DNA from: Clostridia bacterium
Lineage (GTDB): Bacteria; Bacillota; Clostridia; Oscillospirales; Acutalibacteraceae
DNA: 40,286 nucleotides
Direction: 5' to 3'
Assembly: GCA_017430965.1 (NCBI GenBank)
Contig: JAFRLX010000117.1
Location: 1-40,286 of the forward strand
Made by a program: the position numbers and the translations under genes. Position 1 is the stretch's first letter. Each line of letters opens with the position of its first letter. Of this stretch, positions 16,901-26,100 are shown piece by piece. Below the pieces are notes generated by a model, which was given only the letters and a program-made list of their open reading frames with translations, was not told where the DNA came from and did not search any database.

Positions 16901-17770
16901 ATGGCAATGAGCGAATATGAGCTCTCCTTGGTGATGGAGGCAAAAAGAAATAAGCAAAAAGCCTTTGACAGGCTTTATGATGCCCTTCACAAAACACTTT
17001 GCGCTGTCATTGATCAGCAACTCGGCGACCGTTCCAGAGCGGAGTCGATTCTGCGCGAAGTGTTTGAGCGCATGAAGGTGCACATCAGATCCATCAACAA
17101 TCCTGCAGATTTTGAAACCATAGCAATTCGGGAAACGGTTGCCGAATGCAGAAAATATCCCCGTTCGGAAAAACCGGTGGCGTTCGACGGTGCAACCCAG
17201 TTTAAAGTCTATATCAATGAAAACTACGCCGCACGCAACCGGCAGGCTGCCGGCAATATGCCGCCGGCTTCACAGGCAGCTGCCGTGACAGTTCAGCCCG
17301 CCGCACCTTACGCGGCGCCGCGGGCACAACAACCGCCGCAGCCGATACAACCGCAGCGACCTGCACAGCAAGTGAACCGCTATCCGGCACCGCAGCAACC
17401 GCAGCGGCAGGCACAGCAGCCGCCTCAGCCTCCTGCTCCGCAACCGGTACAGGGCTACTCTCAGCCGGCTGCCGCAGGGTTGAGAATCCGCATGGTCAAT
17501 GCAAAGACTTCGCAGCAGGTTTCGGTTTCGGTGAACCCTGAGCTGGTCATCGGCAGGAAAGCGGCAAGCGGTGTCTATGTCATCCCGAACGATACGGGTA
17601 TCTCCAGAAAACACTGCCGCTTGTTTGTCAACAACAACAAGCTGTGGGTTGAGGATCTCGGTTCCACCAACCACACCTTTGTCAATGGCAAGTGTATTCA
17701 GCAACCGACCCCCATCTCCTCGGGAGACGAAATGAGGGTAGCCAACACTAGGTTGGTGATTTACTACTAA
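16901..17770 (+). CDS. sigma-70 region 2-like and FHA domain fusion protein
   Basis: A 289-residue soluble protein. Residues 1-95 follow the pattern of ECF sigma factor region 2: AFDRLYDALH, a GDRSRAESILREVFERM segment where sigma factors have A-E-D-x-x-Q-x-V-F, then a PADFETIA segment. A Pro/Gln/Ala-rich linker follows (about 110-195). Residues 197-289 form an FHA domain with every phosphothreonine-binding landmark: G218-R219, S235-x2-H238, S255-T256-N257 and N262-G263. FHA domains bind phosphothreonine peptides, so a Ser/Thr kinase is expected, although none is in this window. No sigma region 4 is present, so DNA targeting is doubtful; the N-terminal part may be a protein-binding adaptor. 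It is the last gene before a strong terminator. Confidence 0.8.
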   Translation: MAMSEYELSLVMEAKRNKQKAFDRLYDALHKTLCAVIDQQLGDRSRAESILREVFERMKVHIRSINNPADFETIAIRETVAECRKYPRSEKPVAFDGATQFKVYINENYAARNRQAAGNMPPASQAAAVTVQPAAPYAAPRAQQPPQPIQPQRPAQQVNRYPAPQQPQRQAQQPPQPPAPQPVQGYSQPAAAGLRIRMVNAKTSQQVSVSVNPELVIGRKAASGVYVIPNDTGISRKHCRLFVNNNKLWVEDLGSTNHTFVNGKCIQQPTPISSGDEMRVANTRLVIYY

Positions 17771-17782
17771 TGCCGCTCATAT

Positions 17783-17806
17783 GCAACAGCATCTATCTTC
17801 TGTTGC
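17783..17806 (+). other. stem-loop after the FHA gene
   Basis: GCAACAG and CTGTTGC (7 bp) flank a 10-nt loop. It lies just ahead of the operon terminator and has no T-tract of its own. Confidence 0.35.
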
Positions 17807-17816
17807 GGCAGAAATC

Positions 17817-17850
17817 AAAAAAGAGATATCCGCGAGGATATCTCTTTTTT
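17817..17850 (+). terminator. Rho-independent terminator of the long operon
   Basis: A perfect stem AAGAGATATCC-gcga-GGATATCTCTT, with a leading A-run and a trailing T-run, lies 46 bases after the FHA gene stop. It marks the end of the plus-strand operon begun near 1380. The A-run also allows function on the other strand. Confidence 0.88.
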
Positions 17851-17861
17851 AACGGGTGACG

Positions 17862-17900
17862 GGATTTGTGTTTTAAAAAACCTGATAGCTATGCGTATAT
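17862..17900 (+). repeat. leader direct repeat, copy 1
   Basis: This 39-base stretch contains AAAAAACCTGATAGCTATGC and matches 18149-18187 at about 31 of 39 positions by eye. The copies are 287 bases apart and flank the hairpin array. Each is followed downstream by a TATATAAT box (17914-17921 and 18224-18231). Confidence 0.6.
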
Positions 17901-17924
17901 TTTAAATTGCACTTATATAATGAA

Positions 17925-18092
17925 ATATCCGCCGCAGGCGGATATGAAGTAATGGCTTTGCCATTATGAAGTATTGCAGTTTCACTGCAATATGAAGTAA
18001 AATAAATTCCAATCATGTGCGCAGCACACTTCATAGCATCAGCTACTTCATATCTCGCAGAGATACTTCATAAATTCCGTCAGGAATTTATT
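17925..18092 (+). repeat. array of short hairpins joined by ATGAAGT / ACTTCAT linkers
   Basis: Three plus-orientation units come first: ATATCCGCC-gca-GGCGGATAT (17925-17945), TAATGGC-ttt-GCCATTA (17950-17966) and ATTGCAGT-ttc-ACTGCAAT (17973-17991). ATGAAGTA lies between or after them. The second half reverses the linker to ACTTCAT or CTTCAT, between the stems TGTGC-gca-GCACA, TAGC-atca-GCTA, TATCTC-gca-GAGATA and ATAAATTCC-gtca-GGAATTTAT. The ATGAAGT and ACTTCAT linkers can pair with each other, so the whole block can fold as one large branched or cruciform structure. Stem sequences differ from unit to unit while the loop size and linkers are conserved. Confidence 0.75.
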
Positions 18093-18098
18093 TCATTG

Positions 18099-18128
18099 AA
18101 AAAAGCAGTTCTACGGAACTGCTTTTTT
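18099..18128 (+). terminator. strong symmetrical terminator after the hairpin array
   Basis: A perfect 13-bp stem (A6-GCAGTTC, tacg loop, GAACTGC-T6). It closes the hairpin array and should insulate the next promoter from upstream transcription. It would work on both strands. Confidence 0.85.
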
Positions 18129-18148
18129 CTGGTCGGAGTGTTGATAAC

Positions 18149-18187
18149 GGATTTATTTTTCAAAAAACCTGACAGCTACGCACATTT
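18149..18187 (+). repeat. leader direct repeat, copy 2
   Basis: Second copy of the leader at 17862-17900, with AAAAAACCTGACAGCTACGC at its core. It lies just upstream of the likely promoter of the 58-aa ORF and TnpV-like gene. Confidence 0.6.
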
Positions 18188-18201
18188 TCAAAATCCGCAC
18201 A

Positions 18202-18231
18202 TTCGATTTATTTTACTTTTCTTTATATAAT
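18202..18231 (+). promoter_or_regulatory. probable promoter for the 58-aa ORF and TnpV-like gene
   Basis: A consensus TATAAT (18226-18231) has a weak -35 TTCGAT (18202-18207) 18 nt upstream. It lies 33 bases before the ATG at 18264, which has CAGGAGG in front of it. Confidence 0.5.
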
Positions 18232-18263
18232 CAAACCGAAATAAAAGAAGCAGGAGGTTTTAT

Positions 18264-18440
18264 ATGAAGAAAAAATGCTATGTATTTCTCACTGCGGAAG
18301 AAAGGTGTTTGCTCTTGGAAGGACTTAACACTCTCCGTAACAGCTTAATTGCCGAGGGCAGATACACGGATGCCGTGGACGAAGTGATTATCAAAGTGAC
18401 AAAAGCAAGGAAAAAGACGAAAAAAGTGAAGGAGGATTGA
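18264..18440 (+). CDS. small conserved-looking protein next to TnpV
   Basis: A 58-residue protein starting MKKKCYVFLTAEER and ending in a Lys-rich tail. Its middle (LRNSLIAEGRYTDAVDEVIIKV) looks like a two-helix domain. CAGGAGG precedes the ATG by 8 nt. Its last codons carry the ribosome binding site of the TnpV-like gene (GGAGG at 18431-18435), so the two are translationally linked. I know similar short proteins in clostridial accessory regions but no function for them. Confidence 0.75.
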   Translation: MKKKCYVFLTAEERCLLLEGLNTLRNSLIAEGRYTDAVDEVIIKVTKARKKTKKVKED

Positions 18441-18442
18441 AA

Positions 18443-18820
18443 ATGAAACAAACCATTCACAATGAAAACACCGGCATAGATTATACCCTTGTCGGGGAGG
18501 TGTATTTACCCAACCTTGTATTGCCGCATGGCGATGAAACCATCGGCTTATGGGGGCAAAGGTACTTGGAGCACATCAAAACACATCGCAAGGCGTTTTA
18601 CACTACCCTCAAAATGCAGTGCAAGTTAGATGAACATTTGCGGGAGGTGGATATGCGGGCAAGTGAAATGTATGACCGACTTATAAAACAATTTGCAGCC
18701 TGGGAAGGCATCACCGAGGAACTTAAAGCGGCGGATATGATGCAATGGGTTGCGGCAATGAACAACATCTCTAACCGCGCAAGAGAAATAGTCAACAACG
18801 AAATTATATATGCCGATTAA
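18443..18820 (+). CDS. TnpV-like transposon-encoded protein
   Basis: A 125-residue protein with the TnpV pattern: an early YxLxGxxYLPNL segment, then LGxxGxRYLExxxxHRxxxYxxL, an ITEELKAADMMQWVAAMNN segment and a helical end. TnpV is encoded by Tn4451-type mobilizable elements of clostridia; its role is not settled and it is not a recombinase by itself. The start is ATG 18443, with GGAGG 7 nt upstream; an in-frame TTG at 18437 is less likely. No transposase or resolvase gene accompanies it here. Confidence 0.75.
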   Translation: MKQTIHNENTGIDYTLVGEVYLPNLVLPHGDETIGLWGQRYLEHIKTHRKAFYTTLKMQCKLDEHLREVDMRASEMYDRLIKQFAAWEGITEELKAADMMQWVAAMNNISNRAREIVNNEIIYAD

Positions 18821-18826
18821 AGCGAT

Positions 18827-18860
18827 AGCAGGGAGCGAAAAATCTCCCTGCTTATTTTTT
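18827..18860. terminator. terminator shared by convergent genes
   Basis: AGCAGGGAG-cgaaaaat-CTCCCTGCT is followed by TATTTTTT. It ends the TnpV-like transcript. It overlaps the stop of the convergent XRE gene, whose transcript would read the same stem from the other side. Confidence 0.8.
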
Positions 18861-19139
18861 GCTTTCAAAAAGTTGAATCATTTGTTCCACAAGTGTTAGT
18901 TCATCCGGTGACAGATTTGAAACATCTATGATATGTTTATGCTCGATACCGAGCAAATAATCGGTTGTGACATGAAATATGCGAGACAACTTTATTAATA
19001 CCTCGGGTGACGGAGCACGCTCTTGCAATTCGTAGTATGAAACGACTGATTTGGTAACGCCGATTTGTTCAGCCAATTCTTTTTGCGTCATTTTGTACTT
19101 TAGCCGCAAAGATTTTAAATTGTTGCCGAAATCAACCAT
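18852..19139 (-). CDS. XRE-family HTH transcriptional regulator
   Basis: A 95-residue DNA-binding protein. Residues 5-60 form a Cro/C1-type helix-turn-helix (LKSLRLKYKMTQKELAEQIG, then VTKSVVSYYELQERAPSPEVLIKLSRIF), followed by TTDYLLG, which is common in this family. The short remaining tail could support dimerization. GGAGG lies 6 nt before the start. It diverges from the lipoprotein gene at 19281, and inverted repeats lie between them, so it probably controls itself and perhaps the lipoprotein gene. Confidence 0.88.
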   Translation of the reverse strand: MVDFGNNLKSLRLKYKMTQKELAEQIGVTKSVVSYYELQERAPSPEVLIKLSRIFHVTTDYLLGIEHKHIIDVSNLSPDELTLVEQMIQLFESKK

Positions 19140-19179
19140 ATTGTTACCTCCGTTTTAATACAGTTTACCACAATACAAT

Positions 19180-19208
19180 ATCAATAAGGTTGATTTTAAG
19201 TATTAAAA
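19180..19208. promoter_or_regulatory. candidate operator repeats between divergent genes
   Basis: Two inverted repeats lie side by side: ATCAA-N5-TTGAT (19180-19194) and TTTTAA-GTA-TTAAAA (19194-19208). They sit between the XRE gene start and the -35 box of the lipoprotein promoter. Repressors of the XRE type commonly bind such short palindromes. Confidence 0.4.
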
Positions 19209-19211
19209 TAA

Positions 19212-19240
19212 TTGACAATATAATTAAACTATATTAAAAT
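19212..19240 (+). promoter_or_regulatory. sigma-A promoter of the lipoprotein gene
   Basis: TTGACA (19212-19217), a 17-nt spacer and TAAAAT (19235-19240). It lies 40 bases upstream of the start codon and directly follows the candidate operator repeats. Confidence 0.75.
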
Positions 19241-19280
19241 TAATTTATAAAAACTTTAATGATAAATGGGAGAATGAATT

Positions 19281-19955
19281 ATGATGAAAAAGATTATCGC
19301 TGTAATTTGTGTGGCAGTAATGGCGTTGGCAGTATTTACGGCTTGCTCAAAACAAAGTAAGACTGATACAAGCACCACGAGTGAAACAAATGTGCAGACT
19401 ACCGAAGCAGCCGAAAAGGTTGCCTTTCCGACAGGTACATTTGAGAATGAAGAAATCCGCTATGTCATCAACAAGGATGGCAGCGGAGAGGTTGTTCACA
19501 AGGACAACGGCACCGGTGTGGCTATTGAATACAAGGAAAAAACGGATTCCAACACTGTAACAGTTTCCTTTGGCAGCCCCGATGATACCGAGGATATTGC
19601 TTATGAGGTTCCTGACGAAGATACACTTATTCTCAAATATGCGGACGGCAAAACCTATACCTTAAAGCGTGCAGAGAAAGAAGACAATGACGATAAAGGA
19701 AAAACATCTCTTGCAGGCACTTGGTCCGATTCTTCCGTAACTTATGTATTCCGTGAGGACGGTAGCGGCGAAATCACCGACAATAACAAAGGCATAGGCA
19801 CTCCGTTTGAATATGAGGTTGATGGTGAAAATATCACCTTCCATATGGGAAGCGCCGATGATAACACAAAGGCTACTTTCAGCATTTCAGGCAACACTCT
19901 TACAATCAATTATGCAGACGGCAATACTGATGTAGTAACAGCGGAAAATCTTTAA
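19281..19955 (+). CDS. secreted lipoprotein with two tandem beta-rich repeats
   Basis: A 224-residue lipoprotein. The signal peptide ends AVFTA-C22, followed by a Ser/Thr-rich spacer. Two homologous units follow (about 48-135 and 144-222). Each has a GT(F/W) opening, then YVxxxDGSGE, a GxGxxxEY segment, a short SxDD/SADD stretch and ending LxxxYADGxTxxL. The pattern resembles small lipocalin-like or DUF5640-type beta domains common in clostridial lipoproteins; the exact family is uncertain. A good promoter and GGGAGAATG spacing support the start; the second ATG (19284) is equally possible. Confidence 0.85.
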   Translation: MMKKIIAVICVAVMALAVFTACSKQSKTDTSTTSETNVQTTEAAEKVAFPTGTFENEEIRYVINKDGSGEVVHKDNGTGVAIEYKEKTDSNTVTVSFGSPDDTEDIAYEVPDEDTLILKYADGKTYTLKRAEKEDNDDKGKTSLAGTWSDSSVTYVFREDGSGEITDNNKGIGTPFEYEVDGENITFHMGSADDNTKATFSISGNTLTINYADGNTDVVTAENL

Positions 19956-19966
19956 TTTTTCCACTA

Positions 19967-19999
19967 ACGCTATATCAGGGCAAAATTCACAAATAGCGT
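19967..19999 (+). terminator. weak stem-loop after the lipoprotein gene
   Basis: ACGCTAT and ATAGCGT (7 bp) flank a 19-nt loop 12 bases after the stop. There is no T-tract, so termination here is uncertain. In the remaining gap before 20120, TATAAT at 20043-20048 could be a -10 box, but I see no matching -35. Confidence 0.3.
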
Positions 20000-20119
20000 A
20001 TGGACTGTTTTACAATAAAATGTAAAGCAGCCCTTTGCGTTTTATAATAGAAATTATCAACTCGGATAGATAAAATCGGAGTATAAATTGCTTTTTTAGC
20101 AAAAGAAAGGCGGCAAAAA

Positions 20120-23100
20120 ATGAGTAAGGTAATGAAAAGCATCCTCAGTGTGTGTTTATGCTTGGTGATGATTGCGGGGATTCTTCCCATGCAAACATTT
20201 GCGGAAATGGCTAATCAGAAAGAGAAAAAGCCGACCACACTGCAGACCGCGGAAGGCGAAGTGGAGGTGGAGAAGGATTGGAGCAAGCTCTATCCTTACG
20301 GTGCCTTTGCTTTTGAAAACGGTGAAACGCCGCTTGAGGAGGGCGGCGACAGCGTTGTTGTTCCCGTGTACCGTTTGGGCGGCACCTGCGGCAGGGCAAC
20401 CGCGATTATCACCTATAACCCCTCTGTTACCGAGTTAGACGACGAGGGGCAGAGAGGCTATGCCAACGCGATTTCCACCGATGATATCATCATTGAGGCG
20501 GAGGACCCGAACCCTGCGGCGCAATATGACCCGTTGGGCAAGGACCCCGACCCCGAAGAATGTTGGACCTCTGTCAAAAAGAGCAGCGACGGAGATGATT
20601 ACCTGCTCAAGGTTTCCAAAAAGGCAGGCGCGTATCAGTGGCAGTCCAAGCAAAAGGACGAAGAAAAGTGGAGAGATGTTACCGATGCCACTGAAAAAGA
20701 GTTCCGCGTAGCCAAAAAAGATTATCCTTACTATGATTTTCGTTGCGTATATACCAAAAATGAAGTGTCGTATTGCACGGATTCCGTGAAGGGTGAGGAA
20801 TATGTAAAGCCCGAAGAGGAAGTTTTGCCCGAGCGCCCGAAGGATTTGGTGCTCAATCCCGAGCAAACTTTCACCACCCTCGAGGCGGATGAAAGCGACC
20901 CTTACTGTGCTTATCAGATTGCGCTCACCTTTGCCGATGGCGAGTGGAAAAAAGAGCTGCGCTTTACCGCAAAGGAAGATAATCTTTCCGAGTGTCTTGA
21001 AAACAGCACTCTGCTCATTGCGGATAATGAGGGCGGTACCGTTTTTCAAGGTGCCGACAATTTGGCACTCAATGTGCTCGATAATGACCCGGCGCAACCC
21101 TTTGAAATCGGGTTGACCGAAACCGAGGGCAGATTCGATAAAGCGAGCGGCAAGGCGGTCTTTACCGTGCGCCGCACCGGCGGCAACCAAGAGCCCGTTT
21201 CGGTATTGTATGAAACGGTGGACGGCACTGCCAAAAAAGGTGTGGATTACACCGAAGAGACCGGTGAACTTGCATTTTACGGCGATATTAACGAGTTAGA
21301 AATTGAAATCCCGCTTATTGATGACGGGATTGCTACCGAAGAAAACAAAACCCTTACACTGCGCCTGACCGAAGTCAAGGGCGACAGTGAGAACCTTTGC
21401 ACCCTTGCAGATACCGAAGCGGTTGTATCGCTCTATAATTCCGGTACGGGCAACAAGAAAAATCTTGCCACGGCGCTGACCGATGCCGAGGCGATTGATT
21501 TTACCGGCAGCCATGCCGGCAACGGGGTTGCCGATACCGCACCCAAAACCGTGAAAGGCTCGCAAAAGGAATCGCAACCCGTAAAAGCCACTATCAAAAC
21601 AGGAAATGCCACGATTCCGGGCACATTGGGCACCTATCAATACAGCTATTTGAAATTTCCCACGGGTAGTGACAAGTTGTGGACCGATACCTATAATCCC
21701 GCAAGAGAAAATGCGACTTGGTCTGCACAGGGGATAGAAGTAAAAAATGAATTATCGGTAATCGACAATGACTACTACGCAGATTGCAAATTGGTCTCCG
21801 ATACCGGAAGCGCAACACTGTCGATGCCGCACATGGCGCAGATGTTCAGTAAGGTCGATTATAATTGCAGTTTCCTCACCGAACGCTTGAGCAGCATCGC
21901 TCAGGCCGGCATCTGCATCGGAGGCAATATTGAACAAATCTTCTCACACCCTGGATATACTGTGTCTATGGATTTTGATGATATTACGGCAAAATACGAT
22001 TCTATGATTATTTCTTTATCCGACAAAGGATCTTGGGGTGGACTGCATACGATATTTAACCGCCGTAATTTCACAAATCCGCTGAATTTGACCATTTATA
22101 CCGCCAATGACGGTGAGAGCGGAAACGGCAATGTGCCGACGGCGCCCGACGGATGCGCCGCCTATACCGCCGATAGCACGGTATATGACCAAATTGAGCC
22201 CGTGGTCAGTATTGTAGAGAATGCAGGCGGCACAGCTGACGGTACCTCTTTATATGTCGGCTCTAAACTATCGGTAGAGTTAAAAAATACGGCTTCTTTG
22301 TACCCTGCAAAGTTTAATGATGATTATAATACCGCTGTCTTCCTGACCAACTCCAAGGGCGAAACCGTGCTCAAGGGGGAACAAGGCGACAATGAAAAGA
22401 CATATTATTTCACCCTGGTTTGGGATGGTATGTCCGAGGAAGATTTGGAGGATACCTACACCGTCAATGTAGTGATGACCAGAAAGCAGACGGTTACCGT
22501 GGATATTACACCGAGTGTGCCGCGTAAGCAGGACGGTATGACACCGGATTTGGATAGAGCCGATGAGGCAATCGATTCGTTTATTTCCAATCACCTCCAT
22601 TCCAATTCTGTTGTTTCTTACAATAGTTCCTTCGTCACCCAACAAGCACCGTTTTTCAGCTATACGGAAAGCGATATTGGACAGGAATTTATACTGAGCA
22701 GGGACAGCTCTCCCGCTTCGTTTTCTTCGGAAATTTCCGGGGGGAGAGTGCTGCTGCATATCTACGGCTCAGCCCGTTCCCTTTGGTGGCAATCGGAGTA
22801 TGCCGAAAACCTGCAGTGGATTAATTTCAACCGCCGCAACGAAGACCGTATTGTTTTAAACGGTAAAACCTTCGCCGGCAATGAGGATATATACCTTTCT
22901 TTGGCAGACCTCAGCAGTGCGAACCTGACTTTCTATTACTATGCCGAAGAGTATCTGACCATCCCCTGTGTCATGAATGCCGCGATTGATAAAATCGGGC
23001 TGTATTGGGACGGCGGCGCCAACGGTAAGATTGACGGTACCTTTAATCCCGATACGGGCTACTTTGAGTTGGATAAGCAGAGCGGTGATGAGTTAGTTAT

Positions 23101-26100
23101 GTACCTTGACCCCAACACCGATTACAGCGAAAGCGTTTTCAACTATTATAAAAACGAACAAGACAAGTGGGGGCAGATGTACTTCAAACTCTTCTACACC
23201 ATGAATCCCCGCTCACTCAAGGCACCGGAAGGGCAGGAAGATAAGCATGCCCAGGTTTTGCCGGCGATAACTACAAGCATTACCGACCAAGAGCGTTATT
23301 TCGAACTTACCGAGGAGCAAAAAAATTACCGCTACCTGATTAGCGGCTTAAATGCGGACGGCACGTATACGGCGGATAATCACCCGATGTATGGCGGCGA
23401 AGCCTCCGCAACGCAGTATGTGGATGCTCCCTTGGGCGGCGACAAAAGCCCGATGACCACCACAACGGACAGCGAGGGCAATCAGGTCTATACCTGGGCC
23501 CCGCAGTATGAGGGCAATTTGATTTACCAATACGACAATCCGTCGCCCATTTACATAGAAAACTGCGCTGCCGGTGAAAATTTCCCCATTGAGGATAAAG
23601 AAAATATTAACGGTTATCTCGGCTCCTTAGTGGAGGGGACCACCATGGCGCTGTGTGTGCGCGAGCAGGAAAAGACCACTGACCAGTTAATTGACCACAA
23701 CGCGCAAAACGGGATTTTGAAAGCGAATCCCACCGGCACGGACAAGGCGGATGAAAGTTCCGCTCTAAGCGGTATCAGCGCTTTGCCAAATGAAAATAAC
23801 TTCCCTCCGGCAAATTCCGATGACCAAGGCTCGCCCACCGCAGATACGAGCGCGGATAATGATGCGTTTAAATCCGTGAATGTATCATTTGCCAGTGCCA
23901 TCAAAAAGATTAATTTGAAAGCACATGCATTCAGCGCCACCACAAAGGGGGATGAGATTATTATCTCCTGCTCCATTCCGATGGCGCGCGTATCTAAAGA
24001 TAAAAAGGACGAGAGCAGTATTGCGAAAAATCCGAAAGCACTCAGAGATAAATCCGCGGAGGCTTTTGATAAAGGAAAAAATTGGATTAATAATCGCTCC
24101 AGAGAGAATTTCTCCGAAATAGACGATAGTTATAAAAACAAGTTAGATTTTCAAAAAATAAACTACTTTAAGGTGTCCGGAGAGGCAACGGTCGGTGCCG
24201 CTTTCTTGTTGAAATATGACCCGATTGATTGTAAGTTTAAATTTGAAAAATTTGCCATCTCTGCAACAGGAACCCTCTCTTTTGCCTATACCGCGCGCTT
24301 TTTACCCTGCCCGGAATTTTTCGTGACAACGAGCGTAACATTCACATTGGAAGTCGGCTTGGGAGGGCACGCAGACCAAGACCTGACAGAAACCGCAACG
24401 CCGGAAATCAGTACACAAACAACATTAAAGAAAGGCGATAAAGCGATTGCGGTCGGCATTCACACAGTCAAGATAGATTTGAAGTTTAAGGGCGAGGTGC
24501 AGATAGGTCTATATACGAGCCAAGACTGCACCACACCGGTCAACAAAGCAAAATCAGGTGTTTTAAAATCCACCAATAAGAATAAAGTGCTCACCGTTTC
24601 CATGGCACCCACTCACAATGATACCTTCGGAACGGACAGCAGCGGCGACCCGATTATCTATTATTTGAAAATTACGCCGTTGGCTGATACTACCATTTAC
24701 AAACTTGCCGGCGTGGAAAAAAGTGAAACCAAGTGCAAGTTTAACGGCGTTGAAATCAGCCCGAGTGTGGGCTTAAATGTGGAAGTCGGCTTTGGCGGCG
24801 GTCCCGTCAAGGCGGAAGTCGATACCTCTTTCTCCTGGTCCGGTATTTTCGCATTGGGTGTCAACGGCACCAAGGAGTGCGATATGCTCAGCTCCGTATT
24901 TGCAATCGGTTTTTCGCTCAAGGTACAGTTCTTCTTCTTCAACTTCAGTTATCAGTTAATGGGTCTCACTTATAAATACAATCCAGAAACCCACCACTAT
25001 GATAAATCGCTTCAGTGGAATAATAACAGCAAAGGCGTTTCGGCTGCCTCGGAACTGAGTTTGCCCGAGGACTGCTCGGATACGCAAACAATCTACAAGC
25101 AACAGGATAAGCGCGAGAGTTCGTGGCTCAAAGCGTATGACCCGACCGATGCAAGTGTACCGTTTGAACTCAGCGGCTATTCCTCGAGTTCCGATGCGGC
25201 AAAATTAGCGGATGGTCTCAACTTTGGCTACGACTACAGGGTTGTCACTTTGAGCGACAGTGAAAGCGCACAGAGCAAAAACTATGTGCTCTACCATATC
25301 AGCAATTCCGAAAATTCCGCCGCACAGGATAAATCCACGCTTGTGTTGAGTGAATTGGTGATGACGGGAGAACAACCGGGCGTTGTTAATCCTGTTGATT
25401 CCGCTAATCAAACACCGTATATTCCGGTGGAAGAAAGCAGCACCGGCGACCTTGATTTTGAAGTCACCGCAAGCGGAAAAACCCTGCGTGTGGTTTGGGT
25501 GGATTACCAAGAAGCGGCTTCCGGCGCTAACGGCGGTATGTCCGCACTCAAGGAGGCTGCCAATAATACACAGATTAAATCCGCCGTATTCACCATGGGG
25601 CAAACGGATGCGCACTTTAGCGATGTACAGGTAATCAGCGCAGAGAAGGAAAACAGTGTTACCATGCCTGTCGGCGCGGATGATGCCACTGTGTATGCGC
25701 TCACCAATCCCATCGGTAATGATGAAATGCAAACGCGCGTGAGTGAATATGAAGCGTATCTTGCCACTCAAGGCTACGATATAAACGGCGACGATGAAGC
25801 CAATAAGCACATTGCCGAAATTCGCGTGCAATCCAAAGAGGGCGAGTGGTCAACCACCGGCGACAGCGCAGACATTTGCGTGCATGTTCCCGGCGCGAAA
25901 GAATTAAGCGTCGATTTGGGCGAAGGTGTTTCGTTGTACCACAGCGCACTGCAAAAAATTGACAATACCTATTACCTTGCCTATACCACCAATCAAGAAG
26001 CATTCACGGATGCACAGGGCAATATCACCGATGACCAAAAGCTCATTGATAATATGCTCACCATTAAGCGCCTGTACTTGCGCACCTTTACGGTTGAAAA

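Larger units (their letters stand above)
17862..18860 (+). mobile_element. putative TnpV-type accessory cassette with hairpin array
   Basis: The proposed unit comprises the duplicated leader, the ATGAAGT hairpin array, a terminator, a 58-aa ORF, a TnpV-like gene and a closing terminator. TnpV is known as an accessory protein of Tn4451-type elements, but no recombinase, transposase or clear terminal repeats are present. It is therefore a remnant, a non-autonomous element or a domesticated cassette. Boundaries are approximate. Confidence 0.4.

Noticed and set aside
17925-18092. CRISPR-like array
   Set aside because: The constant part is only 7-8 bases, the variable parts are self-complementary hairpins of unequal length, and the linker reverses orientation midway. 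No cas gene is nearby.
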